Positions 1-10,270 of a stretch of 64,000 nt of DNA are shown piece after piece. The notes beneath the pieces were generated by a model. That model ran no database searches and was not told where the DNA came from. It worked only from the letters and a program-made list of their open reading frames with translations. Made by a program: the position numbers and the translations under genes. Origin of the DNA: Rhododendron vialii (Eukaryota; Streptophyta; Magnoliopsida; Ericales; Ericaceae); contig NC_080558.1 in NCBI RefSeq assembly GCF_030253575.1, positions 9,946,001 through 10,010,000 of the forward strand, written 5' to 3'. Each line of letters opens with the position of its first letter. Position 1 is the stretch's first letter.

Positions 1-608
1 AACACTACTACTGTTCCAAAATACATTCTGCACATATCTTCCAAACACTCTTTCATTCTTCAAAACACATTCTGACCATAATCCAAAAAGCTAAAAAGCC
101 AAATAACTGAAAATGAAAAGCCAAAAAGTAGGCTCCCAAATACCCCATTTATCCCATTAATTGGTATTTATAAACTTGGAGAGATCCCCTTTCCTATTCG
201 GACTAGGAAACACACTAAGAATGAAACTCTTCCAACTAAGTTATACCACCGAGTATGGAACTCTTCCAACTTGTCATAAGATTTGATTCTCTAACCAAAA
301 CCGAATATACCATACCTACACGTGAATAATTACCAAGCATCACCTCAATAGATTATCACACATGGTTGAAGCCTAACAGGTGAACATTACCTCTACTTTT
401 ACTAACGTCTTGCCTATTCGATACACAAGAACGGGGAAAAAAATATGAGTGAAAACTTTTTCCAACCCTATTGTCCTATGCATCAGTGAGTTGACATATA
501 TGACTTTTAAAATTTATTTCATTTTCTCGCAAAAATAATAATAAATTCCACAACATTGAGAAAACAAAGATAGAAAGAAAAAAAATGATAGGTTTCATGC
601 AAAATAAA

Positions 609-665
<57 letters not shown>

Positions 666-1350
666 GTTATTTATTATGCAAAATAAAATATAATTAGCGT
701 CTTTTTTTTTTTTGCTTGGCAATATAATTAGCATCTTACTCGTTTGATGCACAAGGATCGAAAAAAATTAGTGAGAACTTTTACTCCCTTTCTCAGTGGA
801 TTGGCGTGTATGGCTCTTTGAATTTACTCCCTTTTTTCACACAAAATCAAGAAAATTTCACAACAATAAAAAAATGAAGAAGACATAGGTTTCAAGGAGT
901 ATTAATTTGTTACGTTATTCATTCATAACATGGTGGAAAATAGTGAAAACAAGTGTGACCCATGAATGTATTCAACTACACAATTGAAAAGTCACATAAA
1001 CCCCTTTTTGTCTCGTGTTCTCTTCTTCTTTTTTCTTAATTGAATGTTTGTTGGTTTGACCGATTGCTAATTACCCATTGGTGTTAATCTGGTATAGTTA
1101 TGCAAAAATGTTGATCATAGCAAGATACCCACCACAACCAAGCAGTCCACCAGCAGACCTTGAAAAAAAAAATTAATTATAACAGTCCACCATACTAATT
1201 TATCAGGTAATTTGGAAAACTAGATAAATACAAATATTTACATAAGAAATCAACCACATTATTTAAGGATTGTGTGAAAATCCCAGACCCTAAAGTGCAG
1301 AAATACTAGGTTAGTGATTGGATCCATTACAATTTCTACCCTGAGGATGA
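1..1350. other. Downstream flank of tandem kinase gene 1
   Basis: There is no gene here. Two diverged copies of a roughly 350-base unit lie near 390-600 and 735-900, sharing words such as 'agtgagttgacat' or 'agtggattggcgt' and 'ataggtttca'. A third copy is near 9140-9370. The stretch from about 1000 to 1350 is the gene's 3' flank and matches 12455-12807 downstream of pseudogene 2, so it was copied together with the gene. Confidence 0.7.
609..664. repeat. Compound (GT)n(AT)n microsatellite
   Basis: About 13 GT units run directly into about 14 AT units. The short peptide that can be translated through it is an artefact of the repeat. Confidence 0.95.
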
Positions 1351-3732
1351 CTAGTATCCTGATGAGGATATAGCACTCCATGGTGGAACCAAATCTGAAA
1401 TAAGATATTTCTGTCTACCGATTATGAACTCGCTTTCGCCAGAAATGATGTCATTGTAGGATCTAGGGCCGTCGGCCATATGTAACTCATCACCCATCTC
1501 GATGGAATTTTCCCAAGCCTCTTGCATTTTCAATGAACATTGAAGGCTGTCTAACACATCTTTCATAGAAGGGCGTCGGATCCCCTCATAAGGCAGGCAG
1601 CTTAGAGCTAGATTGACATAGTGCCTAAAACATTCAGGAGCGATTTTTCCGATAAGGTATGGATCAATCACCTCATCGATAGTTCCTATTCCGACGCATA
1701 CGCGGAACCAATCAACTAACCAAATCTCATTCCACCAAAGCTCATTCTTGTTTTGGTTGGAAGAAAAAGGGGTCTTAGCACATAATACTTCCAACAACAC
1801 GATGCCGAAAGCAAACACGTCAGTTTTCTTTGTCACTTTAGAAGTGCGCAGGTACTCAGGATCCAAATATGCATATGTGCCACACACAGCTGTTTCCACA
1901 CCCTTAGTTGCCTTGCTATTGTGAATCGGTAAGGACATTTCAAAAGCGGCAATTTTCGCGACCCATTCATTGTCCAAAAAAACGTTTGATGATGTTATGT
2001 CACGGTGGACGAATTGTTGCTCTTTGTTTGTATGGAGGTATTGGAGACCTTGTGCAATGCCGATGCAAATCTCAAGCCGCTTTTTCCAATGAAGTGGATC
2101 GTTATGGGTTTCGTGGAGACGACTTTCCAATGTCCCATTTACCATGTAATCGTACACGAGGATTAACTCATGCTTCTCTTTACAAAATCCCATCAAAGAG
2201 ACTATGTTAGCGTGACGAGGAAGTGATTGTACCCCAATCTCGGCACTAACTAGTCTGGCCGAGTGTGCCTCTCTCGCTTCGTACCGTTTGATCATAACTG
2301 CACGAGTTCCCCCCGCCATACATCCCTTGTATGACCTAAACCAACTATATCGGCCGATCAAAAGACCGTCATTGAAATCATTTGTGGCAGCCTGAATCTC
2401 CGGAAGTGAGAAACGGTGGTATACCGATTGGGTAAGGACATCTAAAATTGGTACTCCACCATTGTTTAAACCGTTGCTCTCCCCTGCTCTCAACCAACGA
2501 TTCATACCCATACCCATAGGCACAAGCTTTATGCCCTGAAACGCCTTTGCAATACTTCCCTGCGATCTTCCCTTACGCTCATGCAATACCAATGCAATCT
2601 CAAGGCTCTTCGCTACTTCAGACATTGTAGGCCTTTTCTTTGGTTCAGTATTTAAACAATTGTTCGCAAGTTTTGCAAAGTACTTAAGACTATGTGGTGT
2701 TGTTTCTCCATTAAGAGAGGGATCGATGATTCGGTCAAGCTTTCCCTTTTCGATGTACATTTTTGCCCAATTAATTAGACTAATTTGTTCCTCCTCGAGT
2801 CTATCATCTAACGGTGGCCGACCACACAAGACTTCCAACAACACGACTCCGAAGGCATACACATCAGATTTCCTAGTTACTTGACCAGTGATGAAATATT
2901 CTGGATCCCAATATCCTCTTGTTGCTTTTACTTTTGTGCTAACATGGGTTGTTGCTTGGCTTGTAATGAGTTTACATATCCCAAAATCAGAAATCTTTGC
3001 TACCAAATTCTCGTCCAACAAAATATTTGTGGTCTTCACATCTCGGTGTATGATACGTTGTTCGGTACCAGTATGAAGATAGTCGAGTCCTCGTGCAGCA
3101 CCAAAGCAAATGTTGAGCCTTTGAGCCCATGTTAGATGAGATATACTTTTACTACTTTCTTTTCTACTGGATTTGTAAAGATGATTGGCGAGATTTCCAA
3201 GTGCTATATATTCGTAAACAAGAATCATCTCATGATTTTCGTTGCAATAACCGATGAGCGAAACAAGATTAAAATGATGGAACTTTGAAAGCAATTTTAC
3301 CTCTGTCCAAAATTCTTCAGCTCCTTGGTTGGACTCGGCATTCAACCGCTTTATGGCAACAACGGTAGTTGAGGCACCATTACTGATGAACCCTTTATAT
3401 ACCTTACCGAATCCCCCAATCCCGATAACCAATGCATCGTCAAAAATGTTAGTAGCTACTTGTACCTCATCCAGTGTAAAGCGACGACAAGATCCCTCTG
3501 ACTGAATCACACCACCAACGATTCGATTCTGACTCTTTGAAATGGGCAACCGGTAGGACGAGGCTCCAGGTAGAGCAGGGTCCGAAGAGGGTAAGACGTC
3601 GGAAACCTTCGTCTCATTCCTAGAAAGACTATTTCCGTTACTCAAATCCGTACCACTAGTGACATTGGTGGCAAGGCATACTGGTTGACTAACTTGCCCT
3701 TCTTCGAAATTCTGGCTGTCTAAAGATGACAT
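1351..3732 (-). CDS. Tandem kinase gene 1 (kinase-pseudokinase, CrRLK1L-like), intact
   Basis: This is an intronless 793-residue protein. The start is chosen because the N-terminus (MSSLDSQNFEE) matches intact gene 4. No signal peptide or membrane segment is visible, so it is probably cytoplasmic. Kinase 1 (about 90-385) has the loop GIGGFGKVYKG at 104-114, the VAIK lysine K128, Glu144, HRD at 229-231, DFG at 249-251 and DVYAFG near 290, so it looks catalytically competent. Kinase 2 (about 441-740) keeps the VMIK lysine K482 and an HRD (576-578). Its glycine loop is degenerate (GRYSWFRSYKG), the lysine after HRD is Thr580, and DFG is replaced by AFE (596-598), so it is a pseudokinase. A tail of about 55 residues follows, ending SSSGY. 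Sequence style (RFSLxEIxAATNDF, YLDPEY) points to the FERONIA/CrRLK1L kinase clade. The role is unknown; immune signalling is inference from the architecture. Confidence 0.93.
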   Translation of the reverse strand: MSSLDSQNFEEGQVSQPVCLATNVTSGTDLSNGNSLSRNETKVSDVLPSSDPALPGASSYRLPISKSQNRIVGGVIQSEGSCRRFTLDEVQVATNIFDDALVIGIGGFGKVYKGFISNGASTTVVAIKRLNAESNQGAEEFWTEVKLLSKFHHFNLVSLIGYCNENHEMILVYEYIALGNLANHLYKSSRKESSKSISHLTWAQRLNICFGAARGLDYLHTGTEQRIIHRDVKTTNILLDENLVAKISDFGICKLITSQATTHVSTKVKATRGYWDPEYFITGQVTRKSDVYAFGVVLLEVLCGRPPLDDRLEEEQISLINWAKMYIEKGKLDRIIDPSLNGETTPHSLKYFAKLANNCLNTEPKKRPTMSEVAKSLEIALVLHERKGRSQGSIAKAFQGIKLVPMGMGMNRWLRAGESNGLNNGGVPILDVLTQSVYHRFSLPEIQAATNDFNDGLLIGRYSWFRSYKGCMAGGTRAVMIKRYEAREAHSARLVSAEIGVQSLPRHANIVSLMGFCKEKHELILVYDYMVNGTLESRLHETHNDPLHWKKRLEICIGIAQGLQYLHTNKEQQFVHRDITSSNVFLDNEWVAKIAAFEMSLPIHNSKATKGVETAVCGTYAYLDPEYLRTSKVTKKTDVFAFGIVLLEVLCAKTPFSSNQNKNELWWNEIWLVDWFRVCVGIGTIDEVIDPYLIGKIAPECFRHYVNLALSCLPYEGIRRPSMKDVLDSLQCSLKMQEAWENSIEMGDELHMADGPRSYNDIISGESEFIIGRQKYLISDLVPPWSAISSSGY

Positions 3733-3925
3733 ATTTCGTAGAATCTCTAAGGAACACTGGCAGCAACTTTAAGAATGGGGAATTTGGAGATCGAGTTCAC
3801 CGGTGATGGAGGAGAGAGAGGAAAGTGGATGAGAGAAGCAATTGGTAGTGTTTGAAGCCGCCTTTGAGGAATTGTTTAGGAAAACGGTGATCTTATGGAA
3901 AAGTCTACGATACACATATTTTAAA
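3733..3925 (-). promoter_or_regulatory. 5' leader and proximal promoter of tandem kinase gene 1
   Basis: This stretch is homologous to 51715-51900 upstream of gene 4, including 'aagaatggggaatt' and a GA-rich run. An A/T-rich 'tttaaaatatgt' word on the minus strand near 3915 could serve as a TATA element. Homology to the gene 4 flank stops near 3900, where a repeat element begins. Confidence 0.5.
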
Positions 3926-4160
3926 TGGGTATACCATATGCACCTATTTTATGGTTCATTCATAACATTCTAGTATGTTTCGTAACTTTTGTTCTAGAAT
4001 TTATAACCTTTCAGCAGTACGATTCGTAACATTTTCATTATGATTCATAACATTTTGGTGTATCTCATAACCTTTATACGATTCGTAATTTTTTAACAAT
4101 ACGATTCATAACATTTTTTCTATAATTCATACATTTTGGGGGTGCATATGATACACACCT
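3925..4160. repeat. Short tandem array with inverted ends just upstream of gene 1
   Basis: About eight imperfect copies of a 20-25 base unit of the form 'gattcataacattttt' or 'gattcgtaac' lie between two inverted words, 'accatatgcacc' at the left and 'gggtgcatatg' at the right. It looks like a small transposable element with internal tandem repeats. It begins only about 190 bases upstream of the start codon of gene 1. Confidence 0.6.
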
Positions 4161-4309
4161 AAATAAGGGGTGTTTATTGTAATCTTTCCCCTTAAATTTT
4201 TTTGAACAAGTCTTATTAAAGAAAACAAGTCTAATAAAGAAGGGTAAAGAAGCGGATCAAAAAAAAAAAAGAAGGGTAAAGAATCTTGCTGCTGACACAG
4301 CAAGTCTGT

Positions 4310-4640
4310 GCACAGATTGCGTTGTGGGGCCCACTAAAGATCCCATACAAATAATCCGATCTGTTAATTATGTTTAAAACATTTTTTCAAGGGCCTCCGC
4401 CAAAAATTAGCTCAATCCGATACCTATAAATGCTTTATCTAATCATCTAACTCTTCATTCAGGTTTTTAGAGAATGAAAAGTTAGTCGATTAGATCAAAT
4501 ACTTATAGGTATTGGATTGAGCTGATTTTTTTTTAGGGAGCCCTTGAGAAAATATTTTAAACATAATGAATGGCTCGAATCACTTGTGTGAGACCCGTGA
4601 TAGGCCCTACATAGCAATCTTTGCAAAGATTTACTCTGTC
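4310..4640. mobile_element. Foldback MITE with arms of about 130 bases
   Basis: The left arm (about 4310-4450) and the right arm (about 4490-4640) are imperfect inverted copies. Both contain 'tttaaaaYatttt', 'agctcaatcc' and 'atacctata' in opposite orientation. The exact ends and target duplication are unclear. A relative lies at 9561-9884. Confidence 0.75.
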
Positions 4641-4979
4641 TACAAACTTTTTGAAAGAGAACCTACCTACAACTCTAAAGGGAAGTGTGAATCACTCCTC
4701 TCCTAACAATATACACTTTTCATACGTCCAAAAGCAGTATTGTAAATTTATATTAATAAAGATAAAAGAGAGTCTGAATTGTAAAAATGAAAGTGTGAAA
4801 ATCATTTTCCTTCTCTAAACAGGAAGCAATCATTTATCTCCTAGGCTTCTTTTGAAGAAACTAGCGTTAGCTGATCATTATAACGCAAAAAAATTCACAA
4901 TATACACGACCATGCCAAATTTGGTCATTGCAACCTCATGTAATACTTCAGTTTTTATAAATTAGGCCTAACTTCCCAA

Positions 4980-5175
4980 GAAGCCGGTTTTTTTTGTCTT
5001 TACTCAATTTTTTTTTGCATTTACTAGTTTTGCGTCAAACTTTTGTGGGTTATTGAGAAGAATCGAAAAAGTAAAAGATTGTGACTTTTACCTAATTCTT
5101 TTTGAAAATATTCATTAATTGGCACTTTTAGCCAAACTAAAAGTCATAATCTTTTACTTTTAAAATAAGTGCTAA
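4980..5175. repeat. Fragment of a foldback element related to 18060-18410
   Basis: It shares 'tttactcaattttttttt', 'aaacttttgtg' and 'gaatcgaaaaagtaaaa' with the longer foldback element at 18060-18410. No coding potential is visible between 4640 and 5300. Confidence 0.5.
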
Positions 5176-5279
5176 ATTTTAAATATTTTTTAATTTTTTT
5201 TTGGGTAGAGGCCCGGTTTGATTTGACTTGGTTTTAAAATTCATAATACTCTGAAATGTCTTGATCATTATTCCCTCTG

Positions 5280-6060
5280 TTCATGATTTAAAATTGCGTT
5301 GGCCGGGGCTGGGCACGGGCAGAGTTTTGGATGACTGATCCCAAACTTGGTCGAAGTTGGGGAAGTTGACGCACAATTTGGGCTGCCCTTTCATTGATTG
5401 AGAAATAATCTTGCGGTAAAATTTTAGTGTCAAATTTGGAGATGACAAATTTCTGTGCACTTTATGGAAAAAATGTTCTCTAAAAATTAAAAAGTTTCCA
5501 TGATTTGACTTGTCAACGCCATTACTGTAAATTCAATCCAGGAAACCCAATCAACGGTCCATGTTTAAAGAATTTTGGATCTTTGATAGGATTTCCGGGA
5601 GGATTTCTAGTTTTCTCTTTCCTAAACTGTACTAGGTCTAAAAGAAGTATTATGGCTTGTGATTTCGAAAGTGAAGATTGTATTCATTATTCCTTTTCTT
5701 CATCAATCACACTTCAATCTCCAATTACTGCAAACCATTACGATTAAGCCATGTGCATATGTACATTTACTATAAGGCTGACTATACTATGTTTAAATCT
5801 TGTTCTGAAAGGCAATTTTGGTTACAATTGTTAGGTTTGTGAAGCCTCATTTGGTTTAATTTGCGCTTTGCTGACTTTTTAGATTTCGATTTAGATAAGG
5901 GTATTTCGGTAACTGATGAAGTAAACTCGAAGTTATAAATACTTGTCATACGCAGCCAATGTAACTTGTAGTCCATATTCATTCACCACATAGTGAAAAA
6001 TAGTGAAAACTAGTGTGACATGTGAATGTATTCAACTACACAATGTCGTGTAATTAGCTG
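5280..6060. repeat. Duplicated flank segment C, copy 1
   Basis: This matches 9440-9510 plus 9950-10262, for example 'tttaaatcttgttctgaaag', 'gggtatttcggtaa' and 'aaactcgaagttataaa'. Weaker matches are at 920-1000 and 62380-62610. The segment recurs on the 3' side of the tandem kinase loci and marks the duplication units. Short reading frames inside it are not conserved. Confidence 0.8.
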
Positions 6061-6782
6061 TATTTTCTGACTTGGTGGAGCAGATGCAGAAGATGAAGGA
6101 CCAGCAAATGTGGAATATACAGTAATCTAACTTTTTATTTAGCCCAACCAGGCCTGAACATATGTATGTCCCCTTATTTCTTTCTAAATTCTTTGATATA
6201 TCTTTGTATATACCATGGAAAAACTAAGGTACAAGACCCATTTTTACAACATATACATGCATATACATACATAAAGATAGACTAATAGATGAGAGAATGG
6301 AGGGTTACAGGGTCTATGAGGTGGTGAATTGAATGGGAGGCTATGGTGGGTTCAAGTGGAGGTGGCGGTGGGTGATGGCAATGAGTGATTGTGGATGCGA
6401 GTTGCTTATTGATGGTGGGTGCTAACAGACAAAATTTTTGGATTATTATTGTAATCTATTAAAAAAATAGCTTGGATAAAAAATATTATTTTTTGTCTAA
6501 ACCAATAATTCCACAAAATCTTACACAAAAATAAACAAATATGAAATAGCTGTGAATAAATCATGTAGCAATTGGGTAGGGGCTTAATTGTTATGCAAAT
6601 ATAAACGTTAAGGGTGATATTTGTAATTTATCCCATCAACATAAAAGAGAGAGGTGACGGCGTCAGACTCAATGACCTTCTAAACTCAAATTGCAAACAT
6701 TGGGAATGAAATTTGTGCAATTGATATGTTGGGGGACCAAAATGGCACGCAAAGAATACTTTGGAAACCAAAAATGTGACTT
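6061..6782. other. Non-coding interval
   Basis: This is AT-rich sequence with one GT/GG-rich patch near 6320-6420. I see no gene, RNA or defined repeat in it. Confidence 0.5.
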
Positions 6783-6987
6783 TGGGTTGGTACTATGCAG
6801 TGAGGTGCACAACAACATGCTGCACATCTCCGAGCCGTTGAATTGTATATCTAAAGACTCGGATTTCATCTCAGCAACCAACGATCAAGAGCCGTTCATT
6901 GCCGAGATGAGATTCAAGTTGTCAGATGCACAATCCGATGGCTTGGAGGTGCGCAGCACGGTACATCACTGCACAACACCATCCCCC
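6783..6987. mobile_element. MITE with imperfect terminal inverted repeats
   Basis: The left end starts GGGTTGGTACTATGCAGTGA. The right end read on the other strand starts GGGGATGGTGTTGTGCAGTG. The interior carries 'gagccgttcattgccgagat', a word almost shared with the MITE at 8430-8640. Confidence 0.75.
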
Positions 6988-7487
6988 AATTCATCAATAA
7001 GCTGTGTATCTCGATTAATAAGTTTAGAAGATCAATTTATAGACCGGAGATAATTTTGAAGTCTTTTAAACAAGATAAACCTACAGATGTCTCTTGTTCT
7101 ATATATTTTCTCTCAAGTCCAAGGAGTTGGACTAGACTCTAGATGATATAATCACAGTTAATCGACGAAAAGGAAAAAAAAAAAAGTCGAATTTACCCTG
7201 TAAGATTAATTCCGGAAGTTGATTAACGATTTTAAAAGGCAAACCCAGTGCACGAGACTCTCGTCATTACAGACTCTTCGCGACTCGGACCCAGAGAGAG
7301 AGAGGAGGGAAATCGGTGAAATGAGACGAGGAGGACCAGATGCAACGTGCTCAAAAGAAGGTTATTCAATGACTCGAACCTGCAACTCCAGAAACGTTAA
7401 TGGCAAGCAGGTCTTGTGCAAAATTCTCCATCTCTAAAGCTGAAATGGTGTGTAGACTTTTTCATAAACACTGGACAATGGGGGAGG

Positions 7488-8131
7488 TGATTACACCATA
7501 TTTTACCGCCTGTCGATGATCGACCAAAAGGTGACAATAATGAGAATGTTTTCTATTTTATTATTTCGTATTAATAATATAACTAGTTTTTATTCGTTTC
7601 TTTGTTTGTATTTTGATGGAGTGTAGGACACTTGGCATGCTCCTACACATTTAGAAGTTAAAAGGACACTTGTCATCGTCCTACACACTTTGAAGTTGAA
7701 GGGAAGTTATTTGGATACTTGGAAGCAAATTAGAAGAATGAAGAGTAGTGGAAAGTGAAGAAGTTATTTCCTACACATCTTTGTTTTCCTATAAATAGCC
7801 TTTTTAGGCCTCATTGTAAGACCCTCAATCAATCGCCCAAAGGCTTCTACTTTTATCTGTATTTTACATTTCTTGCTTTAGGAGTAGCTTGTAACGTAAT
7901 TGTCTGTTCGATTGTGTTCTCATCGTCGATCGACTTTTATCCCGAAGAATAATAAAGTCCATTTTGTTGTTCTTCTTTCATCTCTATTCACTTCATTAAG
8001 TTTGCTTCTAGAGAAGTCCTGAAATACGGCAAGGAACCAAACTCCACCATCATAAACACCCACATTCCAGCATACACGCATAACAACCCTTAGTCAATTC
8101 GTCGACTATAAGCGAGAAAATAGACAAACAG
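7488..8131. mobile_element. Solo LTR of an LTR retrotransposon (644 bp)
   Basis: The element starts TGATTACACC and ends AGACAAACA, so it has TG...CA termini. It is flanked by a perfect 5-bp target duplication, GGAGG, at 7483-7487 and 8132-8136. The paralogous segment at 48.2 kb lacks the insertion, which confirms both borders. Inside, 'cctataaatag' near 7790 looks like a TATA box and 'gaataataaag' near 7950 like a polyadenylation signal. There is no primer-binding site or internal domain, so this is a solo LTR, direction plus by the TATA box. Confidence 0.88.
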
Positions 8132-8429
8132 GAGGGATGAGTGATATTGATGAAACCCCGTTGATGATACTATTTGACTGCCGAAGAGTACTCTAGTAAA
8201 ACAAGACAGGGGGTTTGGTCGTCTCAAGTGGTTTCCAATTTGTGGTCTGCAGCAGCTTTAACTAGTATATGATAACATAACCACTTGAGGAGAAAGAACG
8301 TTCACAAGTTGGAGTATGCCCATCTTAAGTTGGAGTGTGCCCACCTCAATTTTTGTTTTTGTTTTAGTAGGAGTAACTTTTAGTGTGTCATGGAGAGCAA
8401 ATTTCTAAGTCGGGTTGGGAAGTGGGATT

Positions 8430-8640
8430 GGGACGGGCTGTAGTGCGGTTGCCGCACTACACCGTGTAGTGTGGTCAATCCGACTGTCCATGTCGGTATA
8501 GACGGCTCGGATTTAATCCGAGCTCCAAGTAATCCGAGCCGTCGATTGTTCGGATTCCAATCCGAGCCGTCCATTGCCGAGATGGATGGCCAGATTAGAC
8601 ACACTACACGTGTAGTGCGGGAGGTGCACTACAGCATCCC
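8430..8640. mobile_element. MITE with terminal inverted repeats of about 43 bases
   Basis: The left end GGGACGGGCTGTAGTGCGG and the right end (other strand) GGGATGCTGTAGTGCACC are followed by CGCACTACAC and GTGTAGTGTG in both arms. The interior carries repeated 'atccgagccgtc' words. No clear target duplication is visible. Confidence 0.78.
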
Positions 8641-9139
8641 CGGATCCATCAGCTTGACACGATAAACATGCAACTGTTTCTTGCTCTAGTCATTTTCATG
8701 TTTAATTCTATGTTTATAATTTGCTTGCTAGTTGTTACTGAGTGTTTAGACTAAATGAATTTACTCCTTTGTAAGATAATGATTAAACCCTTTAGTGAAC
8801 TTTTCTAGCATTTGCTTTTTAAATTTGTTTCTTTGAGGGAAATTAAAAATATTTAAAAAAGTATGGATTAGAATTGAAAAACAAAGAATAAAGCAACAAA
8901 TATGATTTTAATACTGTATGTTGTGAACTTTTGTTTGCTCATAGGAGTACTTATCATTTTTCACTTTTAAAAAAGTCCCCCAGTCAAGAGTAATTGAACA
9001 AAAAAGAAGAGAAAAGTGATCGAAAGGATAAGATTTGAGAGAAGGAGAGAACTTGCGGTTGATTTTGACACACTTTGACTAATTGGCTACCTATGAGAAT
9101 GATTGAGAGAGTACAGATCTGATTTTGTTGACTCTTACC

Positions 9140-9380
9140 AAATGACGGTTAACATTATGTTTACTTTTGCCTAGTATCTTGCATATTTGATGTACGGGGA
9201 TTAAAAAAAAATTGAATGAGAACTTTTTCCCTTGCCCTATGCATCAGTGAGTTGATATGGGATTCTTAAAATTTACTTCATCTTCTCACAAAAAAAAAAG
9301 AAAAAAGAAACATCAGCAAGATTAAGAAAAAAAAAAGATAGAAAGAAAAAAGATAGGTTTCATGAAATAAAAAAAGGTAT
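9140..9380. repeat. Third copy of the unit found at 390-900
   Basis: It shares 'ccctatgcatcagtgagttg' and 'ttctcacaaaaa' or 'ttctcgcaaaaa' with 390-610. It belongs to the duplicated 3' flank of the kinase loci. Confidence 0.7.
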
Positions 9381-9560
9381 ATATTTATTTTATATAAAAA
9401 AAAGTAAGGTTATTGGCTTGAGAAAAAGTTTTACAGTCGAATTTAAAATTGGGTTGGTCAGGGTTCGGCACGGGCGGAGTTTCGGATAACCGATCCCAAT
9501 TTAAAAATGTTCTCTTAAGATTACGAGTACTACCATGTGTACAAATGCAGTGTACATATC

Positions 9561-9884
9561 ATGTACATATGAATATTGTAGGGCACATTCCGTATTTCAG
9601 AAAGATGATTCGAACCGTCTACTATTTTTAAAACATTTTTTTATGAAATCCTATAAAAAATCAGCTCAACCCGATATAGGTAGGGATTTTAATTTTCTAA
9701 ATTTGTAGAGGCAAAACTGAACAGTTAAGTAGTTTCGCCCCCACACATTCAGAAAAATTCTAACCGATATCAAGTTGAGTTGATTTTTTTACGTGACTCC
9801 ATAAAAAAATATTTTAAAAATAATGGGCTATTCAAATCATTTTTGTCGGATCTGAGATGGACCCCACAAAATTCATATGTACAT
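9561..9884. mobile_element. Foldback MITE related to 4310-4640
   Basis: The ends ATGTACATATGAATaTTGT and its inverted partner (ATTCATATGTACAT at 9871-9884) match. The arms also share 'aaaatcagctcaac' and 'tatttttaaaacattttttt' in opposite orientation. Confidence 0.75.
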
Positions 9885-9949
9885 AGTATGTAAAAGCTCA
9901 TATGTGCCCATGACTTTTCCATAAAATTACTACATTACTGTACATTCAT

Positions 9950-10262
9950 TCTGAAGAAGAATTATGTCTTGTGATTTCGAAAGTATCGATGCTGCGATAG
10001 CCATGGGTATGTACTCTAATATTGACAAAACTATGTTTAAATCTTGTTCTGAAAGGCATTTTTGGATTCATCGGTTTTTGAAGACCCATTTGGTTTAATT
10101 TGCGTTTTGTTGACTTTTTGGATTTCGACTTGGACAAGGGTATTTCGGTAATTGATGATGTAAACTCGAAGTTATAAAATACTTGCTATATGCCGCGAAT
10201 GTAACTTGTACTCTATTCTTCATTTATCACATGTACTCTATTCTTCATTTATCACATGGTGG
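9950..10262. repeat. Duplicated flank segment C, copy 2
   Basis: This is homologous to 5640-6000. In this copy the segment is broken near 10262, after 'ggtggaaaatag', by the 10271-12460 insertion. The kinase 3' flank resumes at about 12461. Confidence 0.8.
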
Positions 10263-10270
10263 AAAATAGG

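Larger units (their letters stand above)
7030..9130. repeat. Duplicated segment B, copy 1, with an orphan kinase-gene leader
   Basis: The pieces 7030-7130, 7355-7487, 8132-8330 and 8650-9130 match, in the same order, 47150-47260, 48080-48320 and 48790-49190. The part at 7370-7490, with 'gaaacgttaatggcaagcag' and 'gtgcaaaattctccatct', equals the sequence just upstream of kinase pseudogenes 2 and 3, yet no kinase body adjoins it. A solo LTR (7488-8131) and a MITE (8430-8640) interrupt this copy only. Confidence 0.85.

Noticed and set aside
1908-3135. Plus-strand frames opposite gene 1, and similar ones opposite the other kinase copies
   Set aside because: They are shadows of the kinase coding frame on the other strand, with no independent conservation signal.
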